A DNA stretch of 64,000 nucleotides from Flavobacterium psychrophilum (GTDB lineage Bacteria; Bacteroidota; Bacteroidia; Flavobacteriales; Flavobacteriaceae). The stretch is taken from positions 127,343-191,342 of the forward strand of contig CAMCVA010000002.1 of NCBI GenBank assembly GCA_945879625.1, in the 5' to 3' direction. The translations under genes were made by a program, and so were the position numbers. Numbering within the stretch: position 1 is the stretch's first letter; each line of letters starts with the position of its first letter. The notes under the pieces are model-generated. The model had not been told where the DNA came from. It saw nothing but the letters and a program-made list of their open reading frames with translations, and did not search any database. Shown in pieces: positions 34,574 to 40,979 of this stretch.

Positions 34574-35608
34574 TTAATTTTCTTTAAACGCGTTTAGTGC
34601 GGGAGAGGGTTTGCCATCGGCTTGCCAGGCGCTCAGGCCATATTGGCTCCAACTTCTGGCGCCTTGGGGTTCCCAATACAACACACCCAGTCCTTTATTA
34701 TTGGGCACATTTTTTACCGCCTTGATTGTGGCAACAAGCAATTCGTAGGTGTTTTGCACTTTATCGTCTTCACCGCCCACTTCTACAATCATCACTTCTT
34801 TGCCGTAACGTTCGGCCATATCGTTGAGGTTGGCTTGCAAATCGGCGATGGTTTCGGTATAGTCCTTTTTAATCCAATAGGGATAATACGACAAGCCAAT
34901 TACATCGTAGCGCACCTTTTGAGCCGTAGCGTTATCAAAAAATCTTCTAAACTTTTCGTTGTTGTTGCCTTCGTCGACATGCACAATTACTTTGATGGTT
35001 TGATCAACTGCTTTTACCGCATCAAATCCCTTGTTTAGCAATTGTCCAAGTTGATTCCAGTGGTCGGTACTGCCATCAGGCCAAAGCATACCTCCGGGAA
35101 TTTCGTTGCCCACTTGCACCCATTCGGGATTTACACCGGCTAATTTTAGCGCTTGAATCACATCAAATGTATGTCCATAAACTTCGTTGAGCAGTTCGGG
35201 AAAAGCCAAGTTCTCCCATGCTTTGGGCTTGTTTTGCTTAGAAGGATCGGCCCAAGAATCGGAGTAATGAAAATTAATCATGATTCGAAAACCCATTTTT
35301 TGTGCGCGCAAGGCCATAGCTATGGTTTCGGCTTTGCTGCAATGCCCACTGGCTTTATCGTCTGATGGATTTACAAAAACTCGAAGCCGAATGGAATTCA
35401 TGCCCCGGTCTTTGAGCAATTGCAAGCACTCTTTTGGACGGCCATCGGCATCATAAAAAGTATAGCCCGTAGCTTCCATTTGCGGCAACCAGCCCACATC
35501 GGCTCCTTTGGCAAATGCTTGAATCGCTTGGGTTTGGGCAAAAATTGGCAAGTAAAATACGGCAATACACAGCACGCTAATCAACCGAACTAGTTCTGTT
35601 TTTTTCAT
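34574..35608 (-). CDS. GH53 endo-beta-1,4-galactanase, secreted
   Basis: 344 residues with a Sec signal ending near AQTQA. It is a clan GH-A barrel of family 53: GADVGWLPQMEATGYTFYD, the RLRVFVNPSDD strand, NFHYSDSWADPSKQNKP, acid/base Glu in VGNEIPGG (near 169) and nucleophile Glu in VMIVEVGGED (near 276). The substrate is the beta-1,4-galactan side chains of pectin (arabinogalactan I). No lipobox, so it is predicted periplasmic or released, whereas its paralogue next door is a lipoprotein. Confidence 0.9.
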   Translation of the reverse strand: MKKTELVRLISVLCIAVFYLPIFAQTQAIQAFAKGADVGWLPQMEATGYTFYDADGRPKECLQLLKDRGMNSIRLRVFVNPSDDKASGHCSKAETIAMALRAQKMGFRIMINFHYSDSWADPSKQNKPKAWENLAFPELLNEVYGHTFDVIQALKLAGVNPEWVQVGNEIPGGMLWPDGSTDHWNQLGQLLNKGFDAVKAVDQTIKVIVHVDEGNNNEKFRRFFDNATAQKVRYDVIGLSYYPYWIKKDYTETIADLQANLNDMAERYGKEVMIVEVGGEDDKVQNTYELLVATIKAVKNVPNNKGLGVLYWEPQGARSWSQYGLSAWQADGKPSPALNAFKEN

Positions 35609-35614
35609 GATGAA

Positions 35615-36706
35615 CTAATTAAACACAGCCATAACCGGCAAGGCGTTGAGGTTAAAATCCCATAGGGCTTGGTTTTCAACAGGCGATCCGTTGGTGGCCT
35701 GAGTACCACGAAACGCTACCCATTCGCTGCCCCAATACGAAAAACCAATTCCGTTTGTCGAAGATTCTAGCATCACCCGAATTGCCGTGAGGTAGTTTTT
35801 TTGTCCCAAGTTTGATGCGGGATAAGCCGGAATCAATTGGTTACTTAGTCCCATGATGTTGTTTGTCCAATCATTCCAACCCAAAGTAAATGGGTAGGAT
35901 GTTTCGGCAATCAGTACTTTTTTGTTGTAGGCCTGACTTAGTTGGTTGATGGTAGTTGATAGAACAGCTAAACTTTGTCCGTGCCAAAGCGGGTAATACG
36001 ACAATCCAATGTAATCATAATCAATGTTTTGCACCTTTGAATAATACCAATTGGCACCCGAATTTCCAGCATAATGCAACATGATTTTGGTTTTAGGCGA
36101 TTGCGAACGGATTACTCCAACAGCTGCTTGTAGCAACTGGAGGTATTGTGCTTCGTTGGTTGATAATTTGCCTTGGGGGTATAAAAATCCGTCGTTGGTT
36201 TCGTTGCCCACTTGGTAAATGTCGGGCTGTATTTCATTTACTACCAAGGCCGTGTAATTGACCACCGCAACTGTCAATTCTGAAAAACTCAAATTGGCCC
36301 ATTCGGCTGGCTTGCTTTGTGCACCCGGATCGGCCCAGGTGTCTGAATAATGTACCGAAAGCCATATTTTAAAGCCCATTGCTTTGGCGCGCAAAGCCAA
36401 GGCTTTTACTTCGGGCAATCCACAATGGCCATCACTTGGGTTTTTCCACAACCGAATGCGTATGGTGTTACAGCCCGCTTTTTTGAGTGTTAGTAAAGCA
36501 TCTTCGGGCTGGTTGTTGCTTTTGTATACCGTGCCTTCGCTTTCAATTAATGGCAAATACGACATGTCGGCGGCTTTGATTAAACTTTTTGCCGTAATGG
36601 GTCGTGTGGGTTTTATGGAGTTGTTAGTGGCTGGATTTTCTGTGTTTGTACACGAAATCAAAAGCATAACAAAAGAAATTCCAAGCAGGATTTTGGTGAT
36701 TTTCAT
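35615..36706 (-). CDS. GH53 endo-beta-1,4-galactanase, lipoprotein
   Basis: 363 residues. The signal MKITKILLGISFVMLLISC has a lipobox with Cys 19, predicting lipid anchoring, probably at the cell surface. Family 53 motifs: ADMSYLPLIESEG, RIRLWKNPSDG, VHYSDTWADPGAQSKP, acid/base Glu in VGNETNDG (near 169) and nucleophile Glu in LIAETSYPFTLGW (near 268). It differs clearly from its neighbour, so the pair is not a recent duplication. It likely makes the first cuts in external galactan. It overlaps the epimerase gene by four bases. Confidence 0.9.
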   Translation of the reverse strand: MKITKILLGISFVMLLISCTNTENPATNNSIKPTRPITAKSLIKAADMSYLPLIESEGTVYKSNNQPEDALLTLKKAGCNTIRIRLWKNPSDGHCGLPEVKALALRAKAMGFKIWLSVHYSDTWADPGAQSKPAEWANLSFSELTVAVVNYTALVVNEIQPDIYQVGNETNDGFLYPQGKLSTNEAQYLQLLQAAVGVIRSQSPKTKIMLHYAGNSGANWYYSKVQNIDYDYIGLSYYPLWHGQSLAVLSTTINQLSQAYNKKVLIAETSYPFTLGWNDWTNNIMGLSNQLIPAYPASNLGQKNYLTAIRVMLESSTNGIGFSYWGSEWVAFRGTQATNGSPVENQALWDFNLNALPVMAVFN

Positions 36707-37749
36707 GAGCTGATTTTTTGAAATTTATAGCAAGTATGTTGTTGGTAACGTTCTCCTTTTTTTAGTACAGCATTCGGAAAATGCGCATGATTTGGTGCAT
36801 CAGCATAATTTTGTGTTTCAAAACAAATGCCACTACCGGCGTGGTAATGCACGTTTTCTTTTCCAACTATGGCATTGAAGCAATTGCCGCCCACATAGAT
36901 ATGAACAGCAGGTTGATCGGTATACACTTCCATTTGAAGCTCAGTAACGGTACTGCTCAAAGTGGCAGCTACCGAATCATTTTGCCTTAAAACAAAGCTG
37001 CTGTCAATTTCTTGGGGGCACTTTTGGGCAGGATCAAATTTAAACGGATGATTGGTCAAGTCGGTAAACAAACCGGTAGGGATGTTATTGGGTGTTGTAG
37101 CCACAATTACATCCGAATTGACAAATACGTATTGGTTTTTGAGGTCGGCCTGTTGACCTTCTAGATTGAAATAACTGTGGTGCGTTAAGTTGATGATGGT
37201 ATCTTCATCGGATGTAGCTTGATAATACAACTGGATCTCGTTGTCATCGGTTAGGGTAAAGCGAAGAGACACCGACATATTTCCAGGAAAATGCTCTTCA
37301 TTGTTTACACTCAGGTAGGTGAATGTGAGCGAATTTGCGTTTGACGAGGCTTCTTCTTTGGTCCAAACTGCTTGGCTAAAGCCCACAATTCCGCCATGCA
37401 AGGCATGTTCATTGTTGTTCTTGTTGAGTTGAATTTTCTTTCCATTCAAGAAAAACAAACCTTGGTTTATTCTTCCTGCATACCGACCAACGGTTGCGCC
37501 AAAATAGGGTCGGGCTGGTGAAGCAAATGAGTCGATGTAGTGTTGTAGCGTATCAAAACCCAGCACAACATCAAGTAGTGTTCCATTCTCTAGCGGAATT
37601 TTGATGGCTGTAATGGTCGCACCGTAATCGATGAGGTGCAATTCCATGCCGTTTTTATTCACCAACCGATGTTTGTAAACGGGCTTGCCATCGGGCGTAG
37701 TCCCAAAAAACTGAGAGGAAGCGAGTGGCTGTGCGTGAGGATTAGTCAT
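36703..37749 (-). CDS. galM: Aldose 1-epimerase (galactose mutarotase)
   Basis: 348 residues. It interconverts alpha and beta galactose, feeding the Leloir pathway. Family motifs are GATITAIKIP near the start, FGATVGRYAGRINQG, NEHALHGG (His), LTHHSYFNLEGQ (catalytic His pair) and the C-terminal GICFETQNYADAPNH segment, where the Glu is the likely catalytic base. No signal peptide is seen, so it is cytoplasmic. It is the first gene of the four-gene galactan operon. galK, galT, a sugar transporter and SusC/SusD genes are absent from the window. Confidence 0.93.
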   Translation of the reverse strand: MTNPHAQPLASSQFFGTTPDGKPVYKHRLVNKNGMELHLIDYGATITAIKIPLENGTLLDVVLGFDTLQHYIDSFASPARPYFGATVGRYAGRINQGLFFLNGKKIQLNKNNNEHALHGGIVGFSQAVWTKEEASSNANSLTFTYLSVNNEEHFPGNMSVSLRFTLTDDNEIQLYYQATSDEDTIINLTHHSYFNLEGQQADLKNQYVFVNSDVIVATTPNNIPTGLFTDLTNHPFKFDPAQKCPQEIDSSFVLRQNDSVAATLSSTVTELQMEVYTDQPAVHIYVGGNCFNAIVGKENVHYHAGSGICFETQNYADAPNHAHFPNAVLKKGERYQQHTCYKFQKISS

Positions 37750-37782
37750 CGATTTTACTGGTTTTTATAGAAAACAGAGAGT

Positions 37783-37790
37783 CAAATATA
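37783..37790 (-). promoter_or_regulatory. -7 box (TATATTTG) of the galactan operon
   Basis: Exact TAnnTTTG match on the minus strand, 33 nt before galM. No well-spaced -33 element. Confidence 0.45.
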
Positions 37791-37848
37791 AGCAAATCAT
37801 CTTGTAGGTGGAAAAGGCGGTTAAGGAGAGATAAGAGATGGTGCTAAG

Positions 37849-37870
37849 AATCCCGACGCTTCGGGACCAA
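37849..37870 (+). repeat. AATCCCGA/TCGGGACCAA palindromic repeat
   Basis: TCCCGA and TCGGGA arms around a 4-nt centre; one of seven copies around umuDC, six of which continue with CCAA on this strand. Confidence 0.9.
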
Positions 37871-37900
37871 TTCTGAAATTCCAAACACCAAAATTCTGTA

Positions 37901-37946
37901 ATATAGTATGAACGGCTGTTAGCTGTCAGCCACGAATGCACGAATT
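37901..37946 (+). repeat. CTAAGAACGGCTGTTAGCTG-type repeat
   Basis: A diverged head (ATATAGTATGAACGGCTGTT), then AGCTGTCAGCCACGAATGCACGAATT. The tail CCACGAATGCACG recurs at 38360, 40380 and 40770. Confidence 0.85.
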
Positions 37947-37998
37947 GTTTAAATTCCAATTCTGAATTTCCAAATTCCAACAACTATTAAAGCACCAC

Positions 37999-38184
37999 CG
38001 AAGACTTCTCCGACCATTGGATTTGGCAGGCTAGTATCAAAAAGGAGAAACTTCCGTAAAGAAACTCGAACTGTTTGACCCGCTTTAGCGAGGGAGTTTT
38101 TGAGTTTTAGGAAGTGAGCCTATTTTGATCGCCGAAAATCCCAGGTCTTGATTTTTTGTTTCTTTTTCATCAAGGAAAAAGAAA
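37999..38184 (+). repeat. Structured repeat element, copy 1
   Basis: It folds into nested stems: AAGAC/GTCTT (38001-38005 with 38145-38149), GGATTT-GGC with GCC-GA-AAATCC (38019-38027 with 38131-38141), a 7-bp stem ATCAAAA/TTTTGAT (38036-38042 with 38123-38129), ACTTCC/GGAAGT, AAACTC/GAGTTT, and an apex CGC-TTTA-GCG. A 10-bp T/A-rich hairpin (38159-38168 with 38175-38184) follows. Its loop ATCAAG is complementary to CTTGAT at 38147-38152, a possible pseudoknot. Copy 2 at 40470 shows compensating changes. Confidence 0.8.
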
Positions 38185-38212
38185 GGATATGATCAACGAG
38201 TGTTGATTGTTG

Positions 38213-38227
38213 TCCCGAAGCTTCGGA
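38213..38227 (+). repeat. TCCCGAAGCTTCGGA palindrome, partial copy
   Basis: Same family as 37849-37870 but it lacks the last base and the CCAA tail. Confidence 0.8.
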
Positions 38228-38291
38228 ATGAATTAAGATGTAATCTAAGAAACACTGTAAACTGTCAACCGTTAACTTACAACTTATAAAA

Positions 38292-38378
38292 CACACCCCC
38301 AGCCCCTCTCAAGAGGGGAGTTTGGCGAAGTATACTAAGAACGGCTGTTAGTTATTAGCCACGAATGCACGGATTATA
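38292..38378 (+). repeat. Composite repeat: CACACCCCC unit plus CTAAGAACGG unit
   Basis: CACACCCCCAGCCCCTCTC with AGAGGGGAG forms an internal palindrome; GCGAAGTATACTAAGAACGG and the CCACGAATGCACGGATTATA tail follow. The same order recurs at 40681-40790. Confidence 0.85.
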
Positions 38379-38400
38379 AAAATTCCAATTCTGAAATCCC

Positions 38401-38422
38401 AATCCCGAGGCTTCGGGACCAA
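38401..38422 (+). repeat. AATCCCGA/TCGGGACCAA palindromic repeat
   Basis: Centre GGCT; otherwise as at 37849-37870. Confidence 0.9.
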
Positions 38423-38528
38423 ACTGCGGCTTTGATACTGAATTTTTCAATCATTCAATCTTCTATACCAATTTTCAAATCTCCAAATTTTCGAATTTTC
38501 AAATCCCAAAACCTCCCGCTCTTTCCCT

Positions 38529-38582
38529 ATCTTTATACCCCATGAAACTACGCCCGATACACCAAGGTCCTTTGTTGGAATT
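38529..38582 (+). repeat. 54-bp direct repeat, right copy (in umuD)
   Basis: Partner of 32107-32160 (52/54 identical, same strand). This is the intact copy, spanning the umuD leader and first codons. It contains TATCTTTA, one base off the -7 consensus, as a possible umuD promoter. Confidence 0.95.
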
Positions 38583-38991
38583 TTACGCACCCGATTATTC
38601 GACAGCGATTGATTTGCCCTATATCGACGCGGGTTTGCGGGCAGGATTCCCGTCGCCGGCCGATGATTTTATTGAGCTGCGCATTGACATCAACAAAGAA
38701 TACATCAAAAACCGGGACACCACTTTTTTTGCCCGAGTAAAAGGAAATTCCATGGTGAATGCGGGCATTTTTGACGGCGATTTGCTCATCATCGACAAAA
38801 GTTTGGAGCCGCAAAACAACAAAATTGCCGTGTGCCAAATAGACGGTGCTTTTACCGTCAAACGCATCAAAATTGAGCAAGATGTGGTCTGGCTCATTGC
38901 CGAAAACGAAAATTACGAACCCATTAAGGTTACGCCCGAGAACGAACTCATGATCTGGGGAATTGTAACCGCTTCGATCAAGAAATTTTAA
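38542..38991 (+). CDS. umuD: UmuD-type self-cleaving SOS mutagenesis protein
   Basis: 149 residues of peptidase family S24. Ser 70 (in KGNSM) and Lys 107 (in FTVKRI) form the dyad, 37 residues apart as in E. coli UmuD. The scissile Ala-Gly is A34-G35 (RAGFPSP), 36 residues before the Ser, also as in E. coli. RecA-stimulated cleavage would give active UmuD' for translesion synthesis with UmuC. The stop overlaps the umuC start (TAATG). I did not identify a LexA-type operator with confidence. Confidence 0.93.
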   Translation: MKLRPIHQGPLLEFYAPDYSTAIDLPYIDAGLRAGFPSPADDFIELRIDINKEYIKNRDTTFFARVKGNSMVNAGIFDGDLLIIDKSLEPQNNKIAVCQIDGAFTVKRIKIEQDVVWLIAENENYEPIKVTPENELMIWGIVTASIKKF

Positions 38992-40250
38992 TGTTTGCCC
39001 TGGTTGATTGCAATAACTTTTATGCCTCGTGCCAACGCGTATTCGAGCCGCACTTGTTGGGAAAGCCCGTCGTGATTCTTTCCAACAACGACGGTTGCGT
39101 GATTGCCCGATCAAACGAAGCCAAAGCGCTAGGCATTCCCATGGGTGCGCCTGCCTTTGAGTACAAAAAGTTGTTCGAAGAGCAGCAGGTGTTTGTCTAT
39201 TCGTCCAATTATGCGCTCTATGGCGACATGAGCAGCCGCGTGATGAATTTACTGGCCACCTTTTCGCCCGAAATTGAGGTCTACAGCATAGACGAAGCCT
39301 TTTTGAAGTTTAAGGGATTTGAGCATTATGATTTGGAATCCTACGGCAAGCAGATGCAGCGCACCGTAACCAAAGGCACGGGAATCCCCATTAGCGTAGG
39401 GTTTGCACCCACCAAAGCGCTGGCCAAAGTAGCCAATAAAATTGCCAAAAAATTTCCCGATCGCACGCAAAGCGTCTATGTGATTGACACCGAAGACAAA
39501 CGCATCAAGGCCCTGAAGTGGACCAAAATAGAAGACGTTTGGGGCATCGGACGGCGGCATGCCAAACGACTCCAGCGCCTAAACATTACCAACGCCTACC
39601 AATTTACGCAGTTGCCCGACGCTTGGGTGCGCAAAGAAATGGCCGTGGTAGGACTCCGACTCAAACGCGAATTAGAAGGAAAACCGTCGCTCGATTTAGA
39701 GAAAATAAGTGCCAAAAAAACAATTGCCACCACCCGTTCGTTCGAAAAAATGCATAGCAAATTGCCCGACATTGCCGAACGCGTGGCCACATTTACCGCC
39801 GCCTGTGCCGAGAAATTGCGCCGACAAAACAGCCATTGCAACCTGATTATGGTATTTATTCGCACCAATGGTTTTCGGCAAGACCAGCCGCAGTATTCGC
39901 GCAACATTGTAATCCAAACCGATTTCCCCACCAACTCGACCATTGAGCTCAATCATTACGCGCAAATTGGGCTGAAGGCCATTTTTAAGGAAGGCTATCA
40001 GTACAAAAAGGCGGGCGTAGTGGTTATGGGACTCACGCCCAATGCACACACCCAGCTGTCTTTGTTTGACGCATCCAATCCCAAACACTTGCCGTTGATG
40101 GCAGTGGTGGATAAACTCAACCGAAGCTACGGAATCAACAAAGTAAAATTCGCCTCCCAGTCGCTGGGCCGACAATGGAAAATGCGCCAAGAAAAACTCT
40201 CGCCGCGCTACACCACTTCATTTGCTGAAATCATTCAAATTAAGCTGTAA
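38991..40250 (+). CDS. umuC: UmuC-type Y-family DNA polymerase (Pol V catalytic subunit)
   Basis: 419 residues. The palm motif ALVDCNNFYASCQRVF contains the first metal Asp, and YSIDEAFL the second Asp-Glu pair; ILSNNDGCVIARSNEAK is the typical fingers stretch. A helix-hairpin-helix thumb (VWGIGRRHAKRLQRLNI) and a little-finger domain follow, ending with the UmuC C-terminal region (LSPRYTTSFAEIIQI). It copies across lesions during the SOS response. It is translationally coupled to umuD, and the pair is flanked by two direct copies of the structured repeat. Confidence 0.95.
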   Translation: MFALVDCNNFYASCQRVFEPHLLGKPVVILSNNDGCVIARSNEAKALGIPMGAPAFEYKKLFEEQQVFVYSSNYALYGDMSSRVMNLLATFSPEIEVYSIDEAFLKFKGFEHYDLESYGKQMQRTVTKGTGIPISVGFAPTKALAKVANKIAKKFPDRTQSVYVIDTEDKRIKALKWTKIEDVWGIGRRHAKRLQRLNITNAYQFTQLPDAWVRKEMAVVGLRLKRELEGKPSLDLEKISAKKTIATTRSFEKMHSKLPDIAERVATFTAACAEKLRRQNSHCNLIMVFIRTNGFRQDQPQYSRNIVIQTDFPTNSTIELNHYAQIGLKAIFKEGYQYKKAGVVVMGLTPNAHTQLSLFDASNPKHLPLMAVVDKLNRSYGINKVKFASQSLGRQWKMRQEKLSPRYTTSFAEIIQIKL

Positions 40251-40298
40251 GCTTTTCGCCAGGAATGCACAGATTAGAAATTCCAATAACGAAATTCC

Positions 40299-40320
40299 AA
40301 TCCCGAAGTTTCGGGACCAA
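40299..40320 (+). repeat. AATCCCGA/TCGGGACCAA palindromic repeat
   Basis: Centre AGTT; same family as 37849-37870. Confidence 0.9.
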
Positions 40321-40329
40321 AATTCAGTT

Positions 40330-40399
40330 GTATATTAAGAACGGCTGATTGCTGATAGCTGTCAGCTGATAGCATTTAGCCACGAATGCACGAATTATA
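40330..40399 (+). repeat. CTAAGAACGG-type repeat with AGCTGTCAGCTGATAGC insert
   Basis: TATATTAAGAACGGCTGATT, then GCTGATAGCTGTCAGC and the CCACGAATGCACGAATTATA tail. Nearly the same string recurs at 40718-40790. Confidence 0.85.
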
Positions 40400-40454
40400 A
40401 TCCCGACGCTTCGGGACCAATAACGAAATTCCAATCCCGAAGCGTCGGGACCAA
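40399..40454 (+). repeat. Two adjacent AATCCCGA/TCGGGACCAA palindromic repeats
   Basis: Copies at 40399-40420 and 40433-40454, with centres CGCT and AGCG, i.e. exact mirror centres, separated by 12 nt. Confidence 0.9.
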
Positions 40455-40469
40455 TATCAATAATAGTAC

Positions 40470-40655
40470 CTCCGAAGACTTCTCCGACCATAGGATTTGG
40501 CAGGGCCGGACCCACTAGGTGAAACTTCCGTGAAGAAACTCGAACTGTTTGAGGCGTAAGCCGAGTTTTTGAGTTTTAGGAAGTGAGCCACTAGTGGATG
40601 GCCGAAAATCCCAGGTCTTGATTTTTTGTTTCTTTTTCATCAAGGAAAAAGAAAA
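40470..40655 (+). repeat. Structured repeat element, copy 2
   Basis: Same nested stems as copy 1: AAGAC/GTCTT (40475-40479 with 40615-40619) and GGATTT-GGC/GCC-GA-AAATCC. The 7-bp stem is now CCACTAG/CTAGTGG (40512-40518 with 40591-40597). ACTTCC/GGAAGT and AAACTC/GAGTTT are unchanged. The apex is GGC-GTAA-GCC (40553-40562), a GNRA-type loop. The tail hairpin with ATCAAG loop is identical to copy 1. Confidence 0.8.
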
Positions 40656-40680
40656 GAAAAATACTTGATTAACCAATAAA

Positions 40681-40790
40681 CACACCCCCAGCCCGTCTCG
40701 AGAGGGGAGTTTTGCGAAGTATACCAAGAACCGCTGTTTGCTGATAGCTGTCAGCTGATAGCATTTAGCCACGAATGCACGAATTATATA
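40681..40790 (+). repeat. Composite repeat: CACACCCCC unit plus CTAAGAACGG unit
   Basis: Same order as 38292-38378, here with the GCTGATAGCTGTCAGC insert before the CCACGAATGCACGAATTATA tail. Confidence 0.85.
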
Positions 40791-40810
40791 AATTCCAATG
40801 ATTAAATTCC

Positions 40811-40832
40811 AATCCCGACGCTTCGGGACCAA
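40811..40832 (+). repeat. AATCCCGA/TCGGGACCAA palindromic repeat
   Basis: Centre CGCT, identical to the core of 37849-37870. Confidence 0.9.
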
Positions 40833-40979
40833 ACGGTGTCTTCAAGACAAAATCTTTCAATCTTTTAATTCTTCAATCATTCAATCTTCCAGACCCACAA
40901 CTGACAACCGATAACCGACAACCGATAACCGCCAACCAAATAAATCAGTATCTTGCGGGCCCAATACGTTACTAGCTTT

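Larger units (their letters stand above)
37750..38528. repeat. Repeat-rich spacer B between galM and umuD
   Basis: No gene is visible in about 780 nt. In order it holds the galM promoter, a TCCCGA/TCGGGA palindrome, a CTAAGAACGG-type unit, structured element copy 1, a further palindrome, a TGTAAACTGTCAACC stretch, a CACACCCCC unit joined to another CTAAGAACGG-type unit, a third palindrome and a run of short AAATTTTC-like repeats before umuD. These are listed separately where boundaries are clear. Confidence 0.85.
40251..40979. repeat. Repeat-rich spacer C between umuC and the MBOAT gene
   Basis: About 730 nt without a believable gene. It holds four TCCCGA/TCGGGA palindromes, two CTAAGAACGG-type units with GCTGATAGCTGTCAGCTGATAG inserts, structured element copy 2, a CACACCCCC unit, and at 40900-40940 a degenerate ACAACCGATAACCG tandem. 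Confidence 0.85.

Noticed and set aside
37999..40655. Integron attC sites flanking umuDC
   Set aside because: The folded repeats have variable paired stems like attC, but I see no GTTRRRY/RYYYAAC core sites and no integrase gene.
40515..40832. Open frame of 105 codons on the minus strand in spacer C
   Set aside because: It reads straight through structured element copy 2, a CACACCCCC unit and a palindrome, so it is explained by repeats. Related peptide strings are frequent spurious annotations.
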